Below are positions 1-7,708 of a DNA stretch of 64,000 bases, one piece after another. This DNA comes from Roseiterribacter gracilis (GTDB lineage Bacteria > Pseudomonadota > Alphaproteobacteria > BOG-932 > Roseiterribacteraceae). Position numbers and translations under genes: made by a program. Each line of letters begins with the position of its first letter. The first letter of the stretch is position 1. The stretch lies in assembly GCA_018332375.1 (NCBI GenBank), contig BOPV01000001.1:2914001-2978000 (forward strand), read 5' to 3'. A model generated the notes under the pieces. That model was not told the DNA's origin. It made no database searches and saw nothing but the letters and a program-made list of their open reading frames with translations.

Positions 1-112
1 TTGGCCTGTCCGCCATTTGCACGCCCCGCAAAGCTTGACGATCCCCGTCCGTATCCTGTTTTTGCGGCTCCGCCTTTTTCCGTTTCCGTCCAGCCCTTTT
101 TGAGGTCCGTCC

Positions 113-1528
113 GTGGCACACGAACAGATCAAGCACGCCGCTTTGGCCGGCCGTCTCGTCATCGTCGGTTTTGGCTCAATCGGTCAGGGCGTGCTGCCGC
201 TGATCCTGCGCCATATCGATGTGGCGCCCGATCGCATCACGATCATCACGGCCGAACCGAAAGGGTCGGAAGAAGCGGCCAATTACGGCATCAAGTTCGT
301 GCAGAAACCGCTGACGCGCGAAAATTATCGCGACGTGCTGCGACCGTTGCTGAGCGCGGGCGATTTTCTGCTGAATCTGTCGGTCGAAGTGTCGTCGGTT
401 GCGCTGGTCGAATACGCACGCGAAGTCGGCGCGCTGTATCTCGACACTTGCATCGAGCCGTGGCCGGGCGGCTACACCGATCCCAACCTGACCCAGGCAC
501 AACGCACCAACTACGCGCTGCGCGCGGCGGCGCTGGAGCTGAAAAAGCCGGATGCACCGACTGCGGTGCTGACGCACGGCGCCAATCCGGGTCTGGTCTC
601 GCATCTCGTCAAAGAAGCGCTGCTGAACATCGCGCGCGACACGGGCGTTGACGCGACGACGCCGAAAGATCGCGCCGGTTGGGCTGCGCTTGCGCACAAG
701 TTGAACATCAAAGTGATTCACGTCGCCGAGCGCGACACGCAGGTTGCAAGCGTGCCGAAGCAGGCTGGCGAGTTCGTCAACACCTGGTCGATCGACGGCT
801 TCGTCAGCGAAGGTTGCCAGCCCGCCGAACTTGGTTGGGGCAGCCACGAAAAAGCACTGCCGCCCGACGGCCGCATGCACGAACAAGGTTGCAAGGCCGC
901 GATCTATTTGATGCGCCCGGGCGCATCGACGCGCGTGCGCACCTGGACGCCGAACGAAGGTCCGTTCCACGGTTTCCTGATCACGCACAGCGAAGCGATC
1001 TCGATCGCCGATTACTACACGGTCGGCGACGCCGCGAAGCCGCAATACCGGCCGACGGTGCATTACGCCTATCACCCGTGCGACGACGCGGTGAAATCGG
1101 TGCACGAGCTGGCGGGCAAGAACTGGAAACAACAAGCGACGCAACGTTTGTTGATGGACGAGATCGTGTCGGGCACGGACGAGCTGGGCGTGCTGCTCGC
1201 CGGTCATGCCAAGAACGCCTATTGGTACGGTTCGCAGCTCAGCGTCGAACAAGCGCGCGAGCTGGCGCCGTACAACAATGCGACGTCGCTGCAGGTGACC
1301 GTCGCGGTTTTGGCAGGTTTGGTCTGGGCGCTGGAAAATCCGCGCCGCGGCGTCGTCGAAGCCGACGAGATGGATCACGAACGCTGCATGGCGATCATGC
1401 GCCCGTATCTCGGACGCGTGGTGGGCGTCTACGCAGACTGGACACCGCTGCAAGATCGCGAAACGCTGTTCCCCGAAGACGTCGACCACACCGATCCGTG
1501 GCAGTTCAAAAACGTGCGAGTGACCTGA
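113..1528 (+). CDS. hss: Homospermidine synthase
   Basis: This enzyme makes homospermidine from putrescine (and/or spermidine) in an NAD-dependent aminobutyl transfer in the cytoplasm. Homospermidine is a common polyamine of alphaproteobacteria. The 471-residue product has the usual family length. It opens with a Rossmann-type nucleotide-binding segment containing VGFGSIGQG at about residues 18-26, followed by family-typical blocks such as DTCIEPWPGGY and LTHGANPG. The start is GTG at 113; the first 112 bases of the window hold only its upstream region. The next gene begins inside or just after its 3' end, so the two may be cotranscribed. Identification rests on whole-length sequence recognition, and I see nothing abnormal in the frame. 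Confidence 0.93.
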   Translation: MAHEQIKHAALAGRLVIVGFGSIGQGVLPLILRHIDVAPDRITIITAEPKGSEEAANYGIKFVQKPLTRENYRDVLRPLLSAGDFLLNLSVEVSSVALVEYAREVGALYLDTCIEPWPGGYTDPNLTQAQRTNYALRAAALELKKPDAPTAVLTHGANPGLVSHLVKEALLNIARDTGVDATTPKDRAGWAALAHKLNIKVIHVAERDTQVASVPKQAGEFVNTWSIDGFVSEGCQPAELGWGSHEKALPPDGRMHEQGCKAAIYLMRPGASTRVRTWTPNEGPFHGFLITHSEAISIADYYTVGDAAKPQYRPTVHYAYHPCDDAVKSVHELAGKNWKQQATQRLLMDEIVSGTDELGVLLAGHAKNAYWYGSQLSVEQARELAPYNNATSLQVTVAVLAGLVWALENPRRGVVEADEMDHERCMAIMRPYLGRVVGVYADWTPLQDRETLFPEDVDHTDPWQFKNVRVT

Positions 1529-2217
1529 CCATCTTCGCGTTCGAAGCTTTCAGCCGCGCCTTCGGACAGCTCGGCGATCCAAAAATCCGCGGCGCGTTCT
1601 TCAAGAGCGTGTTCGCAACGCTGCTGTTTGTCGTCCTGGTTTGGGCCGGCGCCGGCGGCGTGCTGAGCCAGACGCACTTCTACGAGACGTCGTGGCTGGA
1701 TTGGTTGGCGCGCGGCTTTGCCTTCGTCGGCACGATCGGTCTCAGCCTGCTGCTGTTTTCGACCATCGTTCTGACCGTTGCCGGGTTTCTGCTCGACGAC
1801 GTGCTCGAAGCGGTCGAACGGCGCTGGTATCCCGACATGCCGCATCCGCGCGACCAGTCGTGGTTCGAGATTCTGTCGACCGGACTTGGCTTCGCGCTGA
1901 AAGCGTTGGCGCTGAACCTGCTGGTGCTGCCGCTGTATCTGCTGCTGCCCGGCCTCAACATCGTCGTGTTTCTGATCGTCAATGGCTGGCTGATCGGGCG
2001 CGAATATTTCCAGATGGTCGCGGTGCGCCATGAGACGCCGGCTGCTGCACGGCGACGGTTGAACGACGCGCCTTTTACCGCCTTCGTGGCGGGCGTTGGC
2101 ATCGCCGCGATGTCCTACATTCCGCTGTTGAACCTGCTGGCGCCGATCGTCGGCGCGGCGGCGATGTCGCACGTCTATCACCGCGCCCGTCTTGCGAGTG
2201 AAGGCGCGCCTCGCTAG
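1498..2217 (+). CDS. EI24/CysZ-like integral membrane protein
   Basis: The product (about 239 residues) has several long hydrophobic stretches: near residues 40-60, 75-105, 140-175 and 195-225. The layout and the GREYF signature fit the EI24 family, which includes the sulfate permease CysZ and yeast spore-wall proteins. A transport role is inferred from family membership only. The start is uncertain: no ATG lies near the expected N terminus. GTG at 1498 overlaps the end of hss by about 30 bases, and a CTG at 1525 is the alternative. The close overlap suggests translational coupling with hss. Confidence 0.72.
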   Translation: MAVQKRASDLTIFAFEAFSRAFGQLGDPKIRGAFFKSVFATLLFVVLVWAGAGGVLSQTHFYETSWLDWLARGFAFVGTIGLSLLLFSTIVLTVAGFLLDDVLEAVERRWYPDMPHPRDQSWFEILSTGLGFALKALALNLLVLPLYLLLPGLNIVVFLIVNGWLIGREYFQMVAVRHETPAAARRRLNDAPFTAFVAGVGIAAMSYIPLLNLLAPIVGAAAMSHVYHRARLASEGAPR

Positions 2218-2317
2218 GACGAGATCGTCGCTGTCACAGCGATGCAAATCTCAACGTGGGGCTTCGCGGCAGAATCGACGCCGGCACCGCAGCAACAACG
2301 AATTTCGAGGCGACGCT

Positions 2318-2929
2318 ATGTTCGGACGTAAGCCCACCGACACGCCCACGACTCCGCCGATGCCGGCGCAGCAGCCTGCCGCTGCCGCACCGATGCGGCC
2401 TGCGGCACCCGCCGCTGCTGCTTCGGCGACGCCGCTGCGGCCCGAACCGCCCAAGCCTGCGCCGATGGGTGCAGCGCCCCGCCCTGCGGCGCCGATCGCC
2501 GCTGCTTCGGCACGCCCCGGCACCGCGCCGGCGCTCGCCACCGATACGACTCCGCGCAAGCTGACGGTCGGCCGCGACATCTCGCTGTCGGGTGAGATCG
2601 CTGCCTGCGATCACCTGGTCGTCGAAGGCACGGTCGATGCGACCCTGCGCGAAGGCCAGCGGATCGAGATCACCGACACCGGCCTGTTCCGCGGCAAGGT
2701 TGAGATCAGCGAAGCCGACATCGCCGGCCGCTTTGAAGGCGAGCTGACCGTGCGCGGTCGTCTGCGCGTGCGGTCGAGCGGTCGCATCGACGGCAAGATT
2801 CAGTATGGCGAGTTGGAAGTCGAAGCCGGCGGCCATCTCGAAGGTACCGTCTCGGGCCTGGCGCGTCCGCGCCCGGCCGCAGCACCGCAGCGCGCCGAAG
2901 GCCAATCGACGCTCGACGTGCAGAACTAA
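2318..2929 (+). CDS. Bactofilin (polymer-forming cytoskeletal protein)
   Basis: Bactofilins self-assemble without nucleotide into membrane-associated filaments that scaffold cell-wall enzymes or stalk and division structures. The 203-residue product has a long Pro/Ala-rich disordered N terminus (residues 1 to about 85). A compact beta-helical core follows (about 88-185), with repeating hydrophobic/Gly patterns such as VVEGTVDATL, GLFRGKVEIS and GRIDGKI. A short Pro/Ala tail completes it. ATG 2318 follows a GAGG ribosome-binding motif and gives the expected family length. The start of the small lipoprotein gene immediately follows its stop. Which morphogenetic process it serves cannot be read from the sequence. 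Confidence 0.9.
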   Translation: MFGRKPTDTPTTPPMPAQQPAAAAPMRPAAPAAAASATPLRPEPPKPAPMGAAPRPAAPIAAASARPGTAPALATDTTPRKLTVGRDISLSGEIAACDHLVVEGTVDATLREGQRIEITDTGLFRGKVEISEADIAGRFEGELTVRGRLRVRSSGRIDGKIQYGELEVEAGGHLEGTVSGLARPRPAAAPQRAEGQSTLDVQN

Positions 2930-2930
2930 G

Positions 2931-3164
2931 ATGCTGGTGCGGGCGGTGACGCTCGCGCGTTTTTCCGCGAAACGACTACCGTTTCGCGGAAGAATAACGC
3001 GCAAACAAAAGACGAGAGAGCGATTTGCCGGTGCGTTGCACCGACAAATCGCTCTAGCTCTGCTGTTGGTGTTGGTTGCGGCGTGTCAAACGCCGCCACC
3101 CCAACCGCAGGCAGTCGAAGAGCCGCCCGTTCCTGCGCACAAACCAAAGCTGCCAGGCCGATAA
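2931..3164 (+). CDS. Small lipoprotein carrying a palindromic repeat in its N-terminal coding region
   Basis: The frame opens with ATG at 2931, one base after the bactofilin stop, and would give 77 residues. The recognisable part is the end: a hydrophobic stretch, a VAAC lipobox and a Pro-rich mature tail typical of very small lipoproteins. The first 35 or so codons are made of two palindromes (2963-2991 and 3017-3055) and look like repeat DNA rather than protein. A TTG at 3036, inside the loop of the second palindrome, would give a 42-residue lipoprotein with a normal signal peptide (HRQIALALLL onward). I favour that shorter product or translation coupled to the bactofilin gene. Function is unknown. 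Confidence 0.6.
   Translation: MLVRAVTLARFSAKRLPFRGRITRKQKTRERFAGALHRQIALALLLVLVAACQTPPPQPQAVEEPPVPAHKPKLPGR
2963..3055. repeat. Two-part palindromic repeat element inside the lipoprotein reading frame
   Basis: Two strong inverted repeats lie close together. The first has 12-base perfect arms (2963-2974 and 2980-2991) around a 5-base loop. The second has 18-base arms (3017-3034 and 3038-3055) with one mismatch around a 3-base loop. Such short palindromes are common dispersed intergenic repeats in alphaproteobacteria; here the element lies in an open frame and supplies sequence up to the signal peptide. No second copy is recognised elsewhere in this window. Confidence 0.75.
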
Positions 3165-3170
3165 GAAAGT

Positions 3171-3875
3171 TCAGCGCCGCTTCACCGCGGCGCTTTTCTT
3201 TTGTGCGGTCTTCTTCGCGGTTCCGATCAGCACATCGCCCGGTCCCGGCGTCTTGTCCTTGAACGCGCACAGATCGCGCACGACGCAGGTCGGGCACAAC
3301 GGCTTGCGCGCAATGCAGGTGTAGCGGCCGTGCAGAATCAGCCAGTGATGCGCGTGCTGCATGAACTCGGCCGGGATCACGCGCACCAGCTTCAGCTCGA
3401 CGTCCAATGGCGTTTTTCCGGGTGCGAGACCGGTGCGGTTCGACACGCGAAACACATGCGTGTCGACCGCCATGGTCGGTTCGCCGAAGGCAACGTTCAG
3501 CACCACGTTTGCGGTCTTGCGTCCAACGCCGGGCAGGCTTTCCAGCACCTCACGATCGCGCGGCACTTGTCCGCCATGATCGCGCACCAGGATTTCCGAC
3601 AGCGCGATCACGTTCTTGGCCTTGGTGTTGAACAGGCCGATCGTCTTGATGAACTCCTTCAAGCCCGCTTCGCCCAACGCCACCATCTGCGCCGGCGTGC
3701 GCACTTTCTTGAACAACGGCCCGGTCGCGCGATTGACGCCCGCATCGGTCGCCTGCGCCGACAACACGACCGCGACCAGCAGCGTGTAGGAATCGAGATA
3801 TTCGAGTTCCGATTTCGGCGCAGGATTGCGTGCCCGCAGCCGGGCGAAAAATTCTGCGACTTGAGCGCGGTTCAT
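3171..3875 (-). CDS. nth: Endonuclease III (base-excision repair glycosylase/AP lyase)
   Basis: This DNA glycosylase/AP lyase removes oxidised pyrimidines and nicks abasic sites. The 234-residue product has the helix-hairpin-helix LPGVGRKTA with the catalytic lysine at residue 120, and the catalytic aspartate at 138 within VDTHV. The C-terminal 4Fe-4S cysteines C187, C194, C197 and C203 keep the classic C-x6-C-x2-C-x5-C spacing. ATG 3875 gives the standard length. A Lys-rich tail follows the cluster. The gene faces away from the DUF2244 gene, leaving about 21 bases for two divergent starts. Confidence 0.96.
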   Translation of the reverse strand: MNRAQVAEFFARLRARNPAPKSELEYLDSYTLLVAVVLSAQATDAGVNRATGPLFKKVRTPAQMVALGEAGLKEFIKTIGLFNTKAKNVIALSEILVRDHGGQVPRDREVLESLPGVGRKTANVVLNVAFGEPTMAVDTHVFRVSNRTGLAPGKTPLDVELKLVRVIPAEFMQHAHHWLILHGRYTCIARKPLCPTCVVRDLCAFKDKTPGPGDVLIGTAKKTAQKKSAAVKRR

Positions 3876-3896
3876 GCCGGTGCATATCGTACCGGC

Positions 3897-4376
3897 ATGG
3901 CAACCGTCGACAGCACTGTCTTCTTCGAGATGCGGCTTGTGCCGCATCGCTCGCTGTCGCGTCGCGGCTTTCACCTTTTGCTCGGCGCGCTGGGCGGCCT
4001 GTCGCTGACGGTCGGCACGATTTTCTGGGTCGCCGGCGCGTGGCCGGTGATCGGCTTTATGGGGCTCGACGTGTTGCTGCTGTGGGCGGCGCTGCGCGTG
4101 TCTTACGCCCGCGCCAGAGCCTACGAGCAGGTACGGCTGACCGACGACCGGTTGATCGTCGAGCGCGTCGCCGCCAACGGCGCGACGCGGCGGTGGGATT
4201 TGCCACCGACCTGGCTGCAGGTCGAGCTGGCGGACCCGGTGCGCCACGACAGTCCGGTCCGGCTGCGCACCCATGGCAAAGCGCTGGATATCGGCTTGCT
4301 GCTGGCGCCCGAGCCGCGCCGCCATTTCGCACGCAGCCTGCGCCAGGCGCTGGCCGACTGGCGTACCCGCTCGTGA
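3897..4376 (+). CDS. DUF2244 domain membrane protein
   Basis: This 159-residue protein fits the alphaproteobacterial DUF2244 family. It has a short polar N terminus, two adjacent transmembrane helices (about residues 27-47 and 50-68), and a cytoplasmic or periplasmic domain ending in SLRQALADW. The function of the family is not known. ATG 3897 lies 21 bases from the divergent nth start. The stop overlaps the GTG of the downstream Ada-like gene in a GTGA arrangement, which indicates translational coupling. Confidence 0.82.
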   Translation: MATVDSTVFFEMRLVPHRSLSRRGFHLLLGALGGLSLTVGTIFWVAGAWPVIGFMGLDVLLLWAALRVSYARARAYEQVRLTDDRLIVERVAANGATRRWDLPPTWLQVELADPVRHDSPVRLRTHGKALDIGLLLAPEPRRHFARSLRQALADWRTRS

Positions 4377-5284
4377 GCAAGAAACGGGTCGAACCGGACG
4401 GGTCGAAGACCGATCTTCCGCCCATGCAGACCGACGCTCTTTACGACGACACATCGCTTGCACCGGTGGCCGACGCGATCGCGCGCATGGTGGCCACGCC
4501 CGAAGATCCGCCATCGCTCGAAACGCTGGCGGCCGAGCTTGGCTATTCGCCATTCCACTTTCAGCGCTTGTTCAAACGCGGCGTCGGCGTCAGCCCGAAA
4601 CGCTTCGCGCAGGCGCTGCGTCTGGGTCCGGCACGCAAGCTGCTGACCCAGGGGGAAACGCCGGTGTTGGATGCATCGCTGGATGTCGGCATGTCGGGCC
4701 CGAGCCGGCTGCACGATCTGTTCGTCACCTGCGATGCGGTAACGCCTGGCGATGTGCGTCGTCGCGGCCGTGGCCTCGACATTCGCTGGGGCGTGCATGC
4801 GTCGCCGTTCGGCCGCGTGCTGCTGGCGCAGACGCCGATCGGCGTGTGCTGGCTTTCGTTCGGCAGCGACGACACGATCAAGTCGATGTTCGGCGAGCTG
4901 CACGAAACCTATCCCGAAGCCAATTTCGTGCGCGACGATGCAGCGACCGAAAAAACCGCCACGTCGATCTTCGGCGCCGATCAGGCGCGCATCTCGCTCG
5001 ACCTGCATGGCACCAACTTCCAGATCAAAGTCTGGCAAGCGCTGCTTGCGATTCCCTACGGCACCACTGTGTCGTACGGCGAGATCGCGGCGCGCGTCGG
5101 TAACAAAGCGGCCAGTCGCGCGGTCGGCAGCGCGGTCGGTGCCAATCCGATTTCGCTTCTGATTCCCTGCCACCGCGTGATTCAGTCGAGCGGCGTCGTG
5201 CACAATTACCGTTGGGGCGTACCGACCAAGCGCGCATTGTTGGCGTGGGAACGTGCCCATTTGGACACGGCCGACGCCGCCTAG
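4373..5284 (+). CDS. AraC-type regulator fused to O6-alkylguanine-DNA methyltransferase (Ada-like)
   Basis: The protein repairs O6-alkylguanine by transferring the alkyl group to its own cysteine, and probably regulates transcription. Residues about 30-130 form an AraC helix-turn-helix region (LAAELGYSPFHFQRLFKR). Residues about 135-300 form the methyltransferase, with the RAVGSA segment and the active-site PCHRV motif (Cys266). The N-terminal zinc-cysteine domain of E. coli Ada, which senses phosphotriesters, is absent. Any inducer sensing must therefore differ from classic Ada. GTG 4373 gives 303 residues; ATG 4424 is an alternative that keeps both domains. It is coupled to the DUF2244 gene upstream. 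Confidence 0.9.
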   Translation: MSKKRVEPDGSKTDLPPMQTDALYDDTSLAPVADAIARMVATPEDPPSLETLAAELGYSPFHFQRLFKRGVGVSPKRFAQALRLGPARKLLTQGETPVLDASLDVGMSGPSRLHDLFVTCDAVTPGDVRRRGRGLDIRWGVHASPFGRVLLAQTPIGVCWLSFGSDDTIKSMFGELHETYPEANFVRDDAATEKTATSIFGADQARISLDLHGTNFQIKVWQALLAIPYGTTVSYGEIAARVGNKAASRAVGSAVGANPISLLIPCHRVIQSSGVVHNYRWGVPTKRALLAWERAHLDTADAA

Positions 5285-5323
5285 CCGACGCTGCGTTTCT
5301 GGCGCAGCTTCGCGTCTCCAACG

Positions 5324-6004
5324 ATGGAGACACGAATGCGCGCGGGATTATTGCTTGCCGGTGTGCTCATCAGCCTGAACGCCAGCGCCGCACCCGGCAT
5401 CTGGACGTCGACTCTCACAACGACCAACGACACCGAGGCGGTGAACATCACCGTGTCGCCCGGCAAGCTCGACGGCAAAGCGGGCTTGAATGTCAGCCGT
5501 GCGCCGGGCACGTCGGGTCTGTTGCGGTTGAAAGCAGCGCCGGATTTTCGCGACGGCACGATCGAGCTCGACATTGCCGGCGGGTTGCGACCCGACGCTT
5601 CACCAACTGCGCGTGCGTTCATCGGCGTGTCGTTTCGCGTTTCGCCGGACGCGTCACATTTCGAAACCATCTATCTGCGCCCGACCAACGGCCGCGCCGA
5701 CGATCAGGTCCGCCGCAACCACACGACGCAGTACATCTCGACGCCCGATTTTGATTTCGACCGGCTGCGCAAAGAATCGCCCGAGAAGTACGAATCCTAT
5801 GTCGATCTGCTGCCCGATCACTGGACCCACATGAAGATCGAGATCAAAGGCGCCGAGGCGCGGCTGTTCGTTGACGGAGCGAAACAGCCATGCCTGGTCG
5901 TCACCGACCTCAAGCTGGGCGCCGATGCGCATGGCGGCATCGCCGTCTGGGTCGGCCCCGGCACGAATGGGTATGTGCGCGACGTGAAGGTGCGGTATCG
6001 ATAG
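5324..6004 (+). CDS. Secreted LamG/DUF1080-like beta-sandwich protein
   Basis: The 226-residue product starts with a signal peptide (MRAGLLLAGVLISLNASAA) and is otherwise soluble. The body resembles the concanavalin/LamG fold seen in 3-keto-disaccharide hydrolase (DUF1080) proteins. It has repeated beta-strand segments, a GTIELDIAGG-like strand, HWTHMKIEIKG and RLFVDGAKQP near the C terminus, and a closing Gly-rich strand. A sugar- or glycan-binding role is inferred from the fold. No catalytic residues can be assigned. It sits 39 bases after the Ada-like gene and just before the OsmC gene. Confidence 0.6.
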   Translation: METRMRAGLLLAGVLISLNASAAPGIWTSTLTTTNDTEAVNITVSPGKLDGKAGLNVSRAPGTSGLLRLKAAPDFRDGTIELDIAGGLRPDASPTARAFIGVSFRVSPDASHFETIYLRPTNGRADDQVRRNHTTQYISTPDFDFDRLRKESPEKYESYVDLLPDHWTHMKIEIKGAEARLFVDGAKQPCLVVTDLKLGADAHGGIAVWVGPGTNGYVRDVKVRYR

Positions 6005-6006
6005 GC

Positions 6007-6456
6007 ATGGCCTCAGAACATCACGTTGGATTTTTCTGGTCGCGCGGCGACGCAGCTTTCACGCCAGGCACCTACCCGCAAAACTACGTGCTGCAATTTC
6101 CCGGCGGACTCGACGTCGACGGCAGTCCGGCGCCGGAATTCGGCGGCAGCGAAGCGGGCGTCGATCCGGAACAGGCGCTGGTGGCCGCCTTGTCGTCGTG
6201 CCATGCGCTGACATTTCTTGCGCTGGCAGCGAAACGTCGCTTCACCGTCGAAACCTACCAGGACGATGCGACCTGCAGCATCGGCAAGCGCGAAGATGGC
6301 AAATCCTGGGTCGATGTCGTCTGGCTGCGCCCGCGCGTCGTGTTCGCGCAACCGATCGAAGACGACGTGCTGCGCCAGCTGCACGAGCAAGCGCATCGCT
6401 ACTGCTTCATCGCCAATTCGGTAAAGAGCGACGTGCGGATCGAACCGCAAATCTAG
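6007..6456 (+). CDS. OsmC/Ohr family peroxidase-like protein
   Basis: OsmC family proteins reduce organic hydroperoxides using two redox cysteines. The 149-residue product carries both: Cys65 in SSCHALTFL and Cys133 in HRYCFIANSV, each in the family context. ATG 6007 lies two bases after the stop of the preceding gene and gives the standard length. The gene is convergent with cbpM, and the two stops abut. Whether it acts on peroxides or another substrate cannot be told from the sequence. Confidence 0.88.
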   Translation: MASEHHVGFFWSRGDAAFTPGTYPQNYVLQFPGGLDVDGSPAPEFGGSEAGVDPEQALVAALSSCHALTFLALAAKRRFTVETYQDDATCSIGKREDGKSWVDVVWLRPRVVFAQPIEDDVLRQLHEQAHRYCFIANSVKSDVRIEPQI

Positions 6457-6765
6457 TTAGTCGTCGTTGAGTTGCGCGCGGATCGCGGCCCGCACCGGTT
6501 CGGGCTGGGCGGCGACCGCGTTCAGCAAATTGCGCAAGCGACGGCGCGTGTCATAGAGATCGTCGAGCAGCGACAGAACCAACGGGATCGTGTCGTCTTC
6601 GACCGCCATCTCGTTGCGCAGTTCGACGATCAGGCGCACGCGCGCCACGTCGATCTCGTCGAACTGATCGTTCTCGGGCCGCACCCAACCTTGCGCAATG
6701 AAGTTCTCGAGCTGGCGCCGGTCGAGACCGCGCACTTGTTCGAGCACCATTTCGATCGCAATCAA
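6457..6765 (-). CDS. cbpM: Chaperone modulator CbpM
   Basis: CbpM is a small MerR-like protein that binds the J-domain protein CbpA and restrains its activity. The 102-residue product has the expected length and pattern: an N-terminal helical region with the WVRPE segment, RVRLIVELRNE, and a C-terminal VLSLLDDLYDTRRRLR helix. Its start overlaps the end of cbpA by four bases, so the two are translated together. The partner and order agree with known cbpA-cbpM operons. Confidence 0.88.
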   Translation of the reverse strand: MIAIEMVLEQVRGLDRRQLENFIAQGWVRPENDQFDEIDVARVRLIVELRNEMAVEDDTIPLVLSLLDDLYDTRRRLRNLLNAVAAQPEPVRAAIRAQLNDD

Positions 6766-7652
6766 GCAGCACCCGCCGCGACGCGCCAGCTTTCGAGAAA
6801 TTTGGCCAGCTCGGGATCGGCTGGGTCTTCGATCACGATGCGCAGCCGCACATATTGATCGCCGCGCGCGCCGTCACGATCGGGCACGCCCTTTCCTTTT
6901 AGCCGCAGCACCGCCCCGGTATTCGAACGCGGCGGGACTTTCAGCTTCACCGTTCCGTCCAAGGTCGGCGTTTCGACTTCGCCGCCGAGGATCGCAACGC
7001 GCAGCCCGATATCGAGATCGAGATGCAGATCGTCGCCTTCACGGCGTAGTCGCGGGTGCGGACGCACGGTGATTTCGATCAGCGCATCGCCGGCCGGCCC
7101 GGCATTGGCACCCGGCTCGCCTTTGCCTTTGAGGCGCAGCACCGTGCCCGAAATCGTGCCGGGCGGAACGCGCACGTCGAGCGGCGCGCTGGTGCCCGGC
7201 AAGGTCATGCGCTTGGTCGTGCCCAGCGCCGCTTCGGCAAAATCGAGATCGAGCATGTACTGCACGTCGCTGCCGCGGCGATGAAACGCCGCGCGCGTGC
7301 GCGCGCTGAAACCGCCGCCGCCGAACAGTTCGGATAGATCGTCGAAATCAAATCCACCGCCGCCATGCGCGCTGTAGCGCTGGCCCTGCGCGCCCTCGCC
7401 ATAGGCGCGATAGCCACGCGGCGCCTGCTCGGTGCCGGCAGCGTCGATTTCGCCGCGGTCGTAGCGCGCGCGCTTGTCTGGATCGCTGAGCAGATCGTTG
7501 GCCGCAGACGCATCTTTGAACCGCGCCTCGGCAGCCTTGTCCCCCGGATGCAGATCCGGGTGATTGGCTTTTGCCAGCTTGCGATACGCGGCGCGGATCT
7601 GGTCCGCAGTCGCGTTCTTCGCAACGCCGAGTACTTGGTAGGGATCGCGCAT
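6762..7652 (-). CDS. cbpA: Curved-DNA-binding/J-domain protein CbpA
   Basis: This is a DnaJ-family co-chaperone without the zinc-finger region. The 296-residue product has an N-terminal J domain with HPD at residues 31-33, then a Gly/Phe-rich linker (about 85-120). The paired DnaJ C-terminal beta domains follow, with recurring VPPGT and LRLKGKG motifs (about 125-285). The lack of CxxCxGxG repeats separates it from the complete dnaJ at 22,788-23,930. It forms an operon with cbpM. Confidence 0.9.
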   Translation of the reverse strand: MRDPYQVLGVAKNATADQIRAAYRKLAKANHPDLHPGDKAAEARFKDASAANDLLSDPDKRARYDRGEIDAAGTEQAPRGYRAYGEGAQGQRYSAHGGGGFDFDDLSELFGGGGFSARTRAAFHRRGSDVQYMLDLDFAEAALGTTKRMTLPGTSAPLDVRVPPGTISGTVLRLKGKGEPGANAGPAGDALIEITVRPHPRLRREGDDLHLDLDIGLRVAILGGEVETPTLDGTVKLKVPPRSNTGAVLRLKGKGVPDRDGARGDQYVRLRIVIEDPADPELAKFLESWRVAAGAA

Positions 7653-7708
7653 CTTTTCCGCCGGGAGGGAAACGTCCCAGCGTCATATGGGATCCCGACT
7701 AGCGCCGT

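Noticed and set aside
176..1489. Long antisense open frame across hss (and many similar antisense frames elsewhere, e.g. 2234-3004, 31775-33127)
   Set aside because: Products are Arg/His/Ala-rich with no family match and mirror the GC bias of the true genes; they are shadows.
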